A stretch of DNA of 32,018 nt from Chloroflexota bacterium (GCA_028873965.1 JAPPMU010000039.1:1-32018); one strand, 5' to 3'. Shown: positions 1 through 7,477, counted from the stretch's first letter. The notes: a model not told the origin generated them from the letters alone. Translations and numbers: made by a program.

Positions 1-201
1 GAACCAAATTCCATCGCTTCTACCCCTGCCTTTCCAACTCTGACTGAGGACTAGGGCGTTGGTGACGTCCGACAGTTGCTCAACCTCTGCCGCGGCGATG
101 TCAGACGCAGCAGATGCCCCGCCGGCGGCCAGCGCCTGCCGGATCCATTCGGTGGTGATCTGTTCAGCCTCGCCGATCAGCGGTACATGGTTCGGGTCCA
201 T
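1..201 (-). CDS. Unidentified protein, N-terminal 67 residues (runs off the left edge)
   Basis: An open frame starts at the ATG at 199-201 and stays open to base 1, so only the N-terminus is present. A GAGG Shine-Dalgarno (SD) sequence lies about 8 nt upstream, in the short gap after the P450 stop, so the gene is probably co-transcribed with the GPP34-P450 gene. The visible part contains an ITTEWIRQAL segment followed by an alanine-rich stretch. This faintly recalls the start of aminoglycoside-phosphotransferase-like small-molecule kinases, which often begin with an ITPEWL-type motif. No catalytic motif is in the window, so that identity is only a guess. The SD and spacing make a real gene likely; its function is unknown. 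Confidence 0.5.
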   Translation of the reverse strand, partial: MDPNHVPLIGEAEQITTEWIRQALAAGGASAASDIAAAEVEQLSDVTNALVLSQSWKGRGRSDGIWF

Positions 202-260
202 TGAGCTGCCTCGTGGGGACCAGCGAGATCCGCCCCATCCTGCGCTTGGGCGAACGGGCC

Positions 261-2276
261 TCAAACGATCCGGCGACGAACCAGGCAGACCCGGACCGAG
301 GGGTCAGGGTGTGCCGCCGGCGAGCGCTTGATCTTCAGCGGGCGCTCCGGACGCTCCAGCTCCAGGTCGGCCTCGTGGACGATGGTCGCCAGGGTCAGGA
401 CGATCTGCAATTCCGCCAGGCTGCTGCCGATGCAGCGGTGCCGGTCCACGCCTAAGGGGGCGAATGCCCCGGGTTGCAGATGCTCTGCCCGGTCTCGTGA
501 GTAGCGCTCAATGTCAAAGCGGTCGGGATCCGGGAAGTACTCCGGCAGGTGGTGGCCCACCGTAGTGCCCAACAGGAGCTGGGCGCCGGCCGGGACCCGA
601 TACCCCTCAAACTCGAACGAGTTGGCTACGGTGCGCGTGAGGGCGGGGACCACCGGATACATCCGCATCGTCTCCAGGGCGACCCGGCGGGTAACGTCCA
701 GCCGGCGCAATCCTTCCGGCGTCGGCGGGCCGTCCTGGTACATCTCGTCCACTTCGACCCGCATCCGCTCCAGTAACTCGGGGTGCTTCAACAGCGCGTA
801 CAGCATGAACGCGCAGACGCTGGCGGACGTGTCCATGCCCACCAGGTACGGCGCCAGAACGTTCGCGAACAGGTCTGTTTCCGGGAGGAATTGGGGATCC
901 GCCTGGCTCGCTTCCAGCAGTTCATCGACAAAGTCCAGCGGCCGATCCGGTCGCCTTTCCCGCTGGTGGGCCTCCATGATCCGTTGGTAGAGCTCGGTCA
1001 CCCGCCGCTTCGCCCGTCGGTACTTCGGCAGGCGCTCCATCGCTTTGGGCAGACGTTTCGTGACGTTCATCTGGATTACCATGGCGAGGAAATAGATCAG
1101 GTCGTCGAGGTACTCTTCGGAAGACAGACCATTGCAGAACATGCCGATCTGCTCGGTGATGATCTGCTGCATCATGTGCTGCAGCTCTATGGGTTGGCCC
1201 TGGGGCCACCGGTCTATAGCGTGCCGGGTGATGTCGTGGACCAGGTCGAGATTGGACTCCAACGTCCTGGGGGAATAGCCCTTGACCAGCAGCCGGCGCA
1301 TCCGCAGGTGCTCCGGCCCGTCCATGGTCAGGAGGACGCGGTGGGCTCCCAGCGCGGCGCTGAACTCGTGGTACGGCTCCCAGGACCGGAAATGCGTGGG
1401 CGACATCTGCGTCGCGAAAACGTTGGCTTCGGGGCCCACCAGGGCAACCCATCTGTGGTGCAGAGCCCGCACCCCGAAGATCGGCCCGTGCTGACGGTAT
1501 TCCCGCAACAGGAAGGCACGGAGGTCTCCCGCCATGCCGAATACGTTGCCCAGGAGGGGCAACCCGGCCGCCTGGGGAATCTCTGCGGCGGGGCGTGCCG
1601 CCGGCGGCGCCGGCGGGGGCAGGGTTTCGACCTCACGGATGGCGGCGGCAACCTCCCGGCCAATCAGATCCATCCGGCCGATGAGGGCGATCCTTCCTTG
1701 AACTTGGGCCAACTCATCCTGCGACAGGATGCTCTCGAACACTCCACATGCCGCAGCGAGGCTGATGATGACGATGTCCTGCGGGTCCGGGATGTCGTCG
1801 CTGAAAAGGGTCCGCATGATGCGGAGCTGCACTTCCTCAGTGGTCCTCCCGTCCGGGCTCACGTAGCGGCGCACGCGGGAGACACCCGGGGAAAGGTAGA
1901 CCTGGCCATCGGTGTCGCCTTCCAGGTAACCCCGCTCAATCAACCTTGTGAGGGCTCTCTCGCGGATCTGGTCGCTCTGTTCGGCCAGATGCGCGATCCA
2001 AAAGGCGGCGTCGCGGGTATTGTCGCCGGATTGCGCTATTTCGGCGAGGATGGGGTCGAGCAGTTCGTCCCCCAAAGGTGTCGGGTCGGTGACGATGAGT
2101 TGATCAACGTTGGTATCGATGCGATATGCCAGCGCCAGGTCCATCAGCGCCGCTCCGGCGAAAGCAACGGCGCGGGAGTGCAGAGGGAATCGGTGGCGAA
2201 TCTCACCGTTATCGTTGTCGAGGATCAGTAAGAGGATCTCCTCGACCGCCCGGAGCTCTTCCGTTACTTGCAACAT
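261..2276 (-). CDS. GPP34 (GOLPH3/Vps74-like) domain fused to a cytochrome P450
   Basis: The 671-residue protein has two parts. Residues 1-215 match the GPP34/GOLPH3 family: a TEEL opening, an AVAFAGAALMDLAL helix, a DPTPLGDELLD motif near 64-74, WIAHL near 93 and an RLIERGYL segment near 111. A Pro/Ala-rich linker (about 218-236) leads to a complete P450. This has the I-helix GMDTS at 480-484, the ExxR motif ETMR at 535-538, a DPDRF meander near 583 and the heme-thiolate Cys615 in a GVDRHRCIG loop. GPP34 proteins bind phosphoinositides in eukaryotes; bacterial members are of unknown role. P450s are heme monooxygenases. The N-domain may tether the enzyme to membrane or present a partner; this is inference. 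No redox-partner domain is fused. The Cys loop departs from the FGxGRHxCxG pattern (Leu for Phe, Asp for the second Gly). The substrate is unknown. Confidence 0.88.
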   Translation of the reverse strand: MLQVTEELRAVEEILLLILDNDNGEIRHRFPLHSRAVAFAGAALMDLALAYRIDTNVDQLIVTDPTPLGDELLDPILAEIAQSGDNTRDAAFWIAHLAEQSDQIRERALTRLIERGYLEGDTDGQVYLSPGVSRVRRYVSPDGRTTEEVQLRIMRTLFSDDIPDPQDIVIISLAAACGVFESILSQDELAQVQGRIALIGRMDLIGREVAAAIREVETLPPPAPPAARPAAEIPQAAGLPLLGNVFGMAGDLRAFLLREYRQHGPIFGVRALHHRWVALVGPEANVFATQMSPTHFRSWEPYHEFSAALGAHRVLLTMDGPEHLRMRRLLVKGYSPRTLESNLDLVHDITRHAIDRWPQGQPIELQHMMQQIITEQIGMFCNGLSSEEYLDDLIYFLAMVIQMNVTKRLPKAMERLPKYRRAKRRVTELYQRIMEAHQRERRPDRPLDFVDELLEASQADPQFLPETDLFANVLAPYLVGMDTSASVCAFMLYALLKHPELLERMRVEVDEMYQDGPPTPEGLRRLDVTRRVALETMRMYPVVPALTRTVANSFEFEGYRVPAGAQLLLGTTVGHHLPEYFPDPDRFDIERYSRDRAEHLQPGAFAPLGVDRHRCIGSSLAELQIVLTLATIVHEADLELERPERPLKIKRSPAAHPDPSVRVCLVRRRIV

Positions 2277-2470
2277 TGCTGGCTGTCCCGTTTACCGTTA
2301 CGTTCGGCTGGGCGCACGGCGCCGTTTCTAATGCGGGCGCAATCCTCAATAGGGCGCTGCTTTACCTCTTGGGGTTGGCAGGGTGTACCGGCGGTATTGA
2401 GACGTAAGAAATTGGGTTGGGCATAGTCCAGTGCGGTCCAGCGACGTCGGCATACGTGGAGATAGTCGGC

Positions 2471-2505
2471 AAAATAGCAGAAACGGCCCCTTTCGGAGCC
2501 GTTTC
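2471..2505 (-). terminator. Rho-independent terminator after tRNA-Phe
   Basis: On the minus strand an 11-bp stem (GAAACGGCTCC against GGGGCCGTTTC, one U-G pair) closes on a GAAA tetraloop. It is followed by a TGCTATTTTG tract, 20 nt past the encoded CCA of the tRNA. Position and polarity fit termination of the tRNA transcript. Confidence 0.8.
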
Positions 2506-2525
2506 CAAGTAGGAAATCAGGAGAA

Positions 2526-2602
2526 TGGTGCCGAGGGGCGGATTCGAACCACCGACACCGGCATTTTCAGTGCCGTGCTCTACCAGGCTGAGCTACCTCG
2601 GC
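2526..2602 (-). tRNA. tRNA-Phe (anticodon GAA), CCA encoded
   Basis: The minus strand folds as a standard tRNA. The acceptor is GCCGAGG/CCTCGGC with discriminator A. The D arm starts GCTCAGCCTGGTAGAGC, the anticodon stem is CGGCA/TGCCG around loop CTGAAAA (anticodon GAA, Phe), and the T arm contains GGTTCGAATCC. The 3' CCA is encoded at 2528-2526. The gene has its own promoter about 14 nt upstream and a terminator downstream, so it is monocistronic. Confidence 0.97.
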
Positions 2603-2615
2603 TAAACGGACTTTA

Positions 2616-2644
2616 ATCATAGACTGAGGCATCAACCGTGTCAA
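2616..2644 (-). promoter_or_regulatory. Sigma70-type promoter of tRNA-Phe
   Basis: On the minus strand TTGACA (2644-2639), a 17-bp spacer and TATGAT (2621-2616) lie just upstream of the mature tRNA 5' end at 2602. Predicted transcription starts near 2609. The -35 is perfect and the -10 has one mismatch. Confidence 0.85.
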
Positions 2645-2663
2645 TTCAGTCTGCGCCCTGTAA

Positions 2664-2828
2664 GCAGGGCTATCGCATATGAACGGTTTAGCACCGTCAT
2701 ACCGGCGAAAGCCGGTATCCAGGGACCGAAGTCGGCTGTTTCCTTGCGAATATCAAGCCAATAACGGGCTCTGGACTCCGGCTTTCGCCGGAGTGACGCC
2801 GTTGTAATTTCATATGCGATAGCCCTGC
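2664..2828. mobile_element. MITE-like element with 20-bp TIR and 9-bp target duplication
   Basis: A 165-bp unit is bounded by perfect 20-bp inverted repeats: gcagggctatcgcatatgaa at 2664-2683 and its reverse complement at 2809-2828. The element is flanked by the 9-bp direct repeat gccctgtaa (2655-2663 and 2829-2837), as expected of a target-site duplication. Inside are two inward-facing hairpins of the GTCAT-CCGGCGAAAGCCGG-ATCCAG type (2697-2723 and 2772-2796). There is no coding capacity, so mobilisation would need a transposase acting in trans. It sits about 20 bp upstream of the tRNA-Phe promoter. Confidence 0.85.
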
Positions 2829-2860
2829 GCCCTGTAACTGTTCAGACTTGCGGAGAAAAT

Positions 2861-2981
2861 GTCATTGCGAGCGCAGCGCGGCAATCTCGTTGGGGCAGTG
2901 GGATCGTTCGGGAGACGGTTCTGACGCGAGGACGAGATCGCCACGTCGCCGCGCTCCTAGCGATGACAAACTGGGTACGCG
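2861..2981. repeat. Imperfect-palindrome repeat of the GTCATTGCGAG family (left end eroded)
   Basis: The left arm gtcattgcgagcgcagcgcg and a right arm ending in gatgacaaactgggtacgcg are roughly inverted copies, each containing the GCAATCTCGT/ACGAGATCGC core. The right terminus matches the terminal repeat of the better-preserved copy at 7330-7460, but the matching left terminus is absent. It is non-coding, and probably a decayed MITE. Confidence 0.65.
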
Positions 2982-3190
2982 CGCGAGTCTGCGCACACGA
3001 TGGCGGCGCCGGCTGCAGACTGTTGTGGACACGGTACCGATCGCGGGTACGCCGTCTGGCGACCGGTAGGGAATGCAGGTGTCGGAGACCCGGAACCAAT
3101 GGTCCGCAGATATGCCCGACACAATCAGCCTGGACGGTTCCAATCACGCACCTGTGGGCTCCAATGGCAAGTGCAGCAATGCCTCGGGTT

Positions 3191-3219
3191 TTGCGGTTGC
3201 AATTTGCCTGCGGTATAAG
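3191..3219 (+). promoter_or_regulatory. Candidate sigma70 promoter of rpsA
   Basis: TTGCGG (3191-3196), a 17-bp spacer and TATAAG (3214-3219) lie upstream of rpsA, giving a leader of roughly 108 nt. The stretch between the repeat element and this promoter (2982-3190) shows nothing else I can support. Confidence 0.5.
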
Positions 3220-3333
3220 TATTATTAGGCAGGCGAATTGTGGGGAAAGTGATCCAAGCGAGAACGAAGTACCTGCTCGACCTGTGCGGCCGCGCCAACC
3301 GGCCGTAAGCAAGAGTAAGGAGCAGCTTAACTG

Positions 3334-4434
3334 ATGGTAGCCCAGGACCCGAACGTAGTCGAAGTCACCGATATGTCTCAACTCCCGGAGTCGGCATTTT
3401 CGCCGAGGGAGTATCGCAGAGGCGACCTGGTGACCGGCGAGATAGTGCGCATCGATGACGAGGGTATGGTCATCAGCGCCGGACTCAAGACCGAGGGCAT
3501 CGTTCCGCCGCAAGAGATGCGGACACTTACCGACGAGAAGCGCGAGCAGATGCAGCCGGGCTCAAACGTGATTGTCATTCACCTGAACAATCGCGGTCCG
3601 GGAGGAATGGCGGTATTCTCCTACGACCAGGCGCAGGAAAAGCAGGTCTGGGAAGACTTGATCGAACTGCACAAGCAGGACTCTGAGCTGGCGGCCAAGG
3701 TGGTGCAGCACAACAAGGGCGGCTTGGTGGTCGACTGGCAGGGAGTACGCGGCTTCGTTCCCTTCTCCCAGATGGCGCCGGTGCCGAAAGAAGGCCGCAT
3801 CGAACACCTGGATGCCAGGATCGGCGAGGACGCGCGCTTCAACATCCTGGAGCTGGACGCGCAGCGTGAAAAGCTGGTGCTGACCGAACGCCGGATCTGG
3901 CGGCAACTGCGCAACGCAGCCAAGGAGCGCCTGCTGGAAGAGTTGCAGGAAGGACAGATCGTGCAGGGCACCGTCCGGTCGATGCGCGGGTTCGGCGCCT
4001 TTGTCGATCTGGGCGACGCGGAAGGGCTGGTGCCCATCTCGGAGCTGTCCTGGTCGATGATCAAGTCCCCGGAGGAAGTCGTCAGCGTGGGCGACAACCT
4101 GACCCTCAAGGTGCTGCGGGTGGACCGCGAGAACAGCAAGATCTCGCTGAGCCTGAAGCGAACCCAGCCGGAGCCCTGGGACACGGTGCCGGAGCGCTAC
4201 CACGTTGGCGACATCGTGGATGGAACGGTCACCCGCCTGATGGATTTCGGCGCGTTCGTAAAGCTGGAAGACTGGGTCGAGGGCCTGGTGCACATCTCCG
4301 AGCTGTCGGCTCGCCGGATGGAGCACCCCCGGGAGATCGTTTACCAGGGCCAGCAGATCAAGGTGCAGATCCTCAGCATCGACACCGAGCGGAAACGGAT
4401 GAGCCTGAGCTACCGCAAGGTGTACGGTCTGTAG
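3334..4434 (+). CDS. rpsA: 30S ribosomal protein S1 (four S1 domains)
   Basis: A 366-residue RNA-binding protein of the small ribosomal subunit that helps mRNAs dock for initiation. Four S1 (OB-fold) repeats are visible: about 28-100 and 117-187 (divergent, as in the ribosome-binding repeats), and 206-276 and 290-360 (canonical, with GFGAFVDLG/DFGAFVKLE and GLVPISELS/GLVHISELS). The six-repeat Escherichia coli protein is longer; four-repeat forms are usual in several other phyla. The ATG follows AAGGAG by 11 nt. A strong terminator lies 31 nt past the stop. The gene stands alone and converges on the polX transcription unit. Confidence 0.93.
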   Translation: MVAQDPNVVEVTDMSQLPESAFSPREYRRGDLVTGEIVRIDDEGMVISAGLKTEGIVPPQEMRTLTDEKREQMQPGSNVIVIHLNNRGPGGMAVFSYDQAQEKQVWEDLIELHKQDSELAAKVVQHNKGGLVVDWQGVRGFVPFSQMAPVPKEGRIEHLDARIGEDARFNILELDAQREKLVLTERRIWRQLRNAAKERLLEELQEGQIVQGTVRSMRGFGAFVDLGDAEGLVPISELSWSMIKSPEEVVSVGDNLTLKVLRVDRENSKISLSLKRTQPEPWDTVPERYHVGDIVDGTVTRLMDFGAFVKLEDWVEGLVHISELSARRMEHPREIVYQGQQIKVQILSIDTERKRMSLSYRKVYGL

Positions 4435-4465
4435 CCGAACACAAACCGCGGCGTCGAAAATGATT

Positions 4466-4499
4466 CAGGGGCGATGATCATCGCCCCTGTTTTGTTTTT
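4466..4499 (+). terminator. rpsA terminator, overlapping the 3' end of the convergent gene
   Basis: A perfect 24-nt palindrome (4466-4489, arms CAGGGGCGATGA/TCATCGCCCCTG) is followed by TTTTGTTTTT. The TGA of the minus-strand neighbour (4480-4478) lies inside the hairpin. The last codons of that neighbour (residues KTKQGR) are therefore read from the antisense of the T-tract and the stem. Confidence 0.92.
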
Positions 4500-5278
4500 G
4501 GCAGCGCCAGCAGATCGGGGTTGCCAATGATGAGGTGCCCCGGATCCGCGGCATTCTCGTCGTCGCGCAACTCGCGGAGCCGCTCCAGGCCGCGCCGGGT
4601 ATCGCTGGCGACGCGGGCCGGGTGCCACTTGCGAATGCGACGCTTGAACAGCCAGTAGGTGAATTCCTGCCAGGCGGCCAGGGAAAGATCTTCAGGATCG
4701 TAACCCCAGGTTCCGCCGGCGTCGGCGAGGAACTCAGGGACGAGGTTGGCGCGGGTCTCGCCGTAGAGATGGCGGTAAGCGTCCTCCACCACGTCGTCGC
4801 TGTCGCCGTAGCAGCGGACCAGCCGGCTCTTGCGGATGGAGTCCTCCGTCACCAGTTGCAGCGCCTCCTCGACCACCACGCCGTACCAGAAATTCAGGTG
4901 AGCGGTGTACCGGTACGGCCCGATGAGCTGACGGAACCGTTCCGGGCCGATGTCCTCGGGCAGATGCCCGTAAAACAGCAGCGCTTCCAGTTCCTCCGGC
5001 GGGACGGCATCGGGGATGGACAGGCAGAGACGATGGGCCAGCGTCAGCCAGTCCAGCGCTTCGCCGCCGATGACGTAGCGCCAATCCCGACCCCAAAGCT
5101 GCTCGTGGGGAAGGCTCCAGCGTCCGATGGCGTCCAGCAGCGCGATGTGCCACGGCTCGGCGATGCCGGCGCGGGAACGCAGCCGCTCGATGACGGGCTC
5201 GTATGCCGGCAGCCCTTCACCCTCGCCATACACCGGCGCAAGCACCGCGACCCCGGTGTCGTCCACCGTGAAGGTCAT
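4478..5278 (-). CDS. Conserved-type hypothetical protein, coupled to polX
   Basis: A 266-residue soluble protein that I do not recognise. The ATG (5278-5276) overlaps the TGA of polX in an ATGA junction, so translation is coupled and this start is preferred over a longer upstream frame. The protein is mostly helical in appearance, rich in Trp and Arg, with segments EQLWGRDWRYVIGGEALDW near 60, an LPPEDIG-like turn and a WGYDPEDLSLAAWQEFTYW segment in the last third. There is no signal peptide, membrane segment or obvious metal-binding cluster. Its place directly behind polX suggests a link with DNA repair, but that is inference from context. The C-terminus is built from the antisense of the rpsA terminator. 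Confidence 0.8.
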   Translation of the reverse strand: MTFTVDDTGVAVLAPVYGEGEGLPAYEPVIERLRSRAGIAEPWHIALLDAIGRWSLPHEQLWGRDWRYVIGGEALDWLTLAHRLCLSIPDAVPPEELEALLFYGHLPEDIGPERFRQLIGPYRYTAHLNFWYGVVVEEALQLVTEDSIRKSRLVRCYGDSDDVVEDAYRHLYGETRANLVPEFLADAGGTWGYDPEDLSLAAWQEFTYWLFKRRIRKWHPARVASDTRRGLERLRELRDDENAADPGHLIIGNPDLLALPKTKQGR

Positions 5279-7074
5279 GGTCGGGACGCCGCGGCGCTTC
5301 GGGCCCTGGCCATGACCGCGAAACGCTCGGTGCGCTGGCCCTTCGGGGCGCGAAGCCACGCGAGGAACTCGCTCGCCGGGTACGTGTTCAGGACGTGCTC
5401 GGGTCCGCACCAGGCGCGACGGGCCACGGCCACCCCAAAGGTGCGTTTGGTCAATCCGTCGACGTGGTGAGAGTCCGTATTGATGACCAGCGGAATCCCC
5501 AACTCGCGGGCACGGGCCGCGTGGGTGTCCTTGAGGTCGAGGCGCTCCGGGGCGGCGTTGATTTCCATGGCCGTGCCGGTGTCGCGGGCGGTTTGCAGCA
5601 GGGCCTCGATGTCGAACGCAACCGGATCGCGCCGGCCGAGCAGCCGCGTGGAGGCATGGCCGATGACGGTGACGTGCGGGTTCTCCATGGCCCGGGTGAT
5701 GCGTCGGGTCATGGTGTCCCGGTCCTGGCTCATGGCGTTGTGGACGGAGGCGATAACCCAGTCCAGCATGCCCAGGACGTCGTCGGGGAAGTCCATGGCG
5801 CCGTCGGCGCGGATGTCCACCTCGGAGCCGCAGAGGATGGTCATGTCGTACCGGGATTGCAGGCTCCGCAGGATTTCGATCTGGCGGGCGAGACGATCCG
5901 GCGTCAGCCCGTTGGCGACGCCCAGGCCCTGGGAATGGTCGGTGAGGGCCATGTACTCGTAGCCCATGGCAGCCACGGCGGCGACCATCTCTTCCAGGGG
6001 GAACTTGCCGTCGCTCCAGTCGCTGTGGAGGTGCAGGTCGCCCCGAAGGTCGGCCTCGGTGATCAGGTTGGGCAGGTTGCCCTCGCGGGCGGCGTCCAAC
6101 TCGTCGGCGCCGCGGCGCAGTTCCGGCGGTATCCAGGGCAGGTCGAGACGGCCGTAGAAGGTCTCCTCATCCGGGAATCGCTCAGTCTCGCCGCTTTCGA
6201 TGACGGTGATGCCGTATTCGTTCAGGGACAGGCCCCGGCGGTTTGCGTAGTCGCGCAGGCGGATGTTGTGCTGCTGGCTGCCGGTGAAGTACTGGAGCAT
6301 CGCCCCCATGGCCTCCGGCTCGCCGATGCGCAGGTCGATCTGGATGCCCGGATCGACTATCACGGAAGTCTTCGAGTCGCCCTGAACCAGGACCTCACGT
6401 ACCGAGGGCAGGGCGGCCAACGCCGGGCCGGTTTCAGCGGGATTTTCGGACACGGCGATGAGGTCAAGGTCGCCGATGGTCTCCTCCCAGCGGCGCAGCG
6501 ATCCGGCCGGGGTGATGCTCACCAGGCCGGTGCAGGCGTCGAACAACTGGGCGGTCACCGCGGCGCAGGTCTCGGAGGCGATGCCCAGGGGCGTGCGGTC
6601 GGAGCGGGATCGCTGGGCCTGGATGTGGCGCAGGATGTTTGCCACGGAGCGTTTGCCCATGCGGGGCAGCTGTTCCAGCCGGCCGTCCAGCGCAGCCTGC
6701 TCCAGCTCGGCGACGGATCCGATGCCGAGCTCGTCCACGGCGGCTTTCACCGTCTTGGGTCCCATGCCGGGGACTTCAAGCATCTCCAGCACGTTGGGCG
6801 GAAGCTCTTCGGCCAGGCGGTCATAGGCGGCGACGTGGCCCGTCTCCACGTATTCCTGCACCTTTTCGCTGATGGCCTTGCCGACGCCCGGGATTTTCTT
6901 CAGGTCGTCTCCGGCGGCCGCCGCCGCGGCCAGCGACCAACTGAGCTGATCGATGGTGTTGGCGGCGCGCTGGTAGGCGCGAATCTTGAAGACGGTGTCG
7001 CCCTTGATCTCCAGCATGGCGGCCATGTTGTTGAACAGCTGGACGATGTCTTCGTTGGTGATCTGAGTGGTCAT
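5275..7074 (-). CDS. polX: Family X DNA polymerase with C-terminal PHP domain (PolX)
   Basis: A 599-residue repair polymerase of the bacterial PolX type. The N-terminal lyase-like and helix-hairpin-helix region carries IPGVGKAI near 61 and VPGMGPKTV near 101. The polymerase palm shows GS at 191-192, the metal-binding pair D202/D204 in a GDLDLI context and a third carboxylate D247 in QIDLRI. The PHP domain follows with HLH at 348-350, a TDHS motif, GSEVDI, ASVHN, IGHAS, EINAAP and NTDSHH, the usual metal ligands of a PHP phosphoesterase/3'-5' exonuclease. The family fills short gaps in base-excision repair. The ATG at 7074 is chosen because the polymerase homology starts at MTTQITNEDI; an upstream in-frame start adds 17 unrelated residues. 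It forms an operon with the downstream hypothetical gene. Confidence 0.93.
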   Translation of the reverse strand: MTTQITNEDIVQLFNNMAAMLEIKGDTVFKIRAYQRAANTIDQLSWSLAAAAAAGDDLKKIPGVGKAISEKVQEYVETGHVAAYDRLAEELPPNVLEMLEVPGMGPKTVKAAVDELGIGSVAELEQAALDGRLEQLPRMGKRSVANILRHIQAQRSRSDRTPLGIASETCAAVTAQLFDACTGLVSITPAGSLRRWEETIGDLDLIAVSENPAETGPALAALPSVREVLVQGDSKTSVIVDPGIQIDLRIGEPEAMGAMLQYFTGSQQHNIRLRDYANRRGLSLNEYGITVIESGETERFPDEETFYGRLDLPWIPPELRRGADELDAAREGNLPNLITEADLRGDLHLHSDWSDGKFPLEEMVAAVAAMGYEYMALTDHSQGLGVANGLTPDRLARQIEILRSLQSRYDMTILCGSEVDIRADGAMDFPDDVLGMLDWVIASVHNAMSQDRDTMTRRITRAMENPHVTVIGHASTRLLGRRDPVAFDIEALLQTARDTGTAMEINAAPERLDLKDTHAARARELGIPLVINTDSHHVDGLTKRTFGVAVARRAWCGPEHVLNTYPASEFLAWLRAPKGQRTERFAVMARARSAAASRP

Positions 7075-7127
7075 GGTCAATACCTTACCACCGGCCAGCG
7101 ACGGCGGGCAAGGAAAGGCGGTCACGG

Positions 7128-7306
7128 GCCAGAGCCTTTCGATTATCCATCCAAACCGTCAAAACCGTCATTCCGGCGAAAGCCGGAATCCAGAAAATGC
7201 CAGCGTTGAGGGACGTTGACGGTAGCAAGACGTTCCTGGATTCCGGATCAAAGCTTGCCCCGTACTCGATACGGGTCCGGAATGACAGGAATAATCGAAA
7301 GACTCT
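7128..7306. mobile_element. MITE-like element with about 16-bp TIR enclosing a REP-type hairpin pair
   Basis: The outer inverted repeats agcctttcgattat-type (7131-7146) and ataatcgaaagactct (7291-7306) match in 15 of 16 positions, and in about 19 if one inserted base is allowed. Inside are two facing hairpins, 7167-7193 (gtcattccggcgaaagccgg followed by aatccag) and 7236-7286. I see no convincing target duplication. The core matches those at 2697-2796 and 25174-25270, but the outer TIR differs. Confidence 0.65.
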
Positions 7307-7329
7307 TGGCGAAGACATCCCATCCCCTC

Positions 7330-7460
7330 ACGCGTACCCAGTTTGTCATTGCGAGGAGCGAAGCGACGTGGCAATCTCGTTGGGAGCAGGGTCGTCGCTA
7401 TGGCAACGAGATTGCCACGCTGCGCTCGCAATGACCATCCTACTGGAACTGGGTACGCGT
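7330..7460. mobile_element. MITE-like element, 12-bp perfect TIR, GTCATTGCGAG family
   Basis: A 131-bp unit with perfect termini acgcgtacccag (7330-7341) and ctgggtacgcgt (7449-7460). Inside are long facing arms (gtcattgcgagnagcgaagc with gcaatctcgttg, and the complement). The flanks are near-identical direct repeats: gaagacatcccatcccctc on the left (7311-7329) and gaagatcccatcccctc on the right (7461-7477). It has no coding capacity. It is the best-preserved copy of the family also seen at 2861, 18744 and 31738. Confidence 0.8.
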
Positions 7461-7477
7461 GAAGATCCCATCCCCTC

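Noticed and set aside
783..2231. Long plus-strand open frame antisense to the P450 gene
   Set aside because: It mirrors the codon structure of the GPP34-P450 gene in a high-GC region, has low-complexity composition and no motif or SD; similar shadows lie opposite polX, acn, glnA, amtB and the amidohydrolase.
2431..2616. 61-codon plus-strand frame over the tRNA
   Set aside because: It is the antisense of tRNA-Phe and its terminator (the familiar GAEGRIRTTDTGIF-type artefact).
2842..3513. Minus-strand frame across the repeat and the rpsA start
   Set aside because: It encodes translated repeat sequence (CHCERSAAI type) and overlaps rpsA; known false-gene pattern.
5395..7209. 604-codon plus-strand frame opposite polX
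   Set aside because: Gly/Val/His-rich antisense composition typical of GC-skewed shadow frames; the minus strand carries intact polymerase and PHP motifs.
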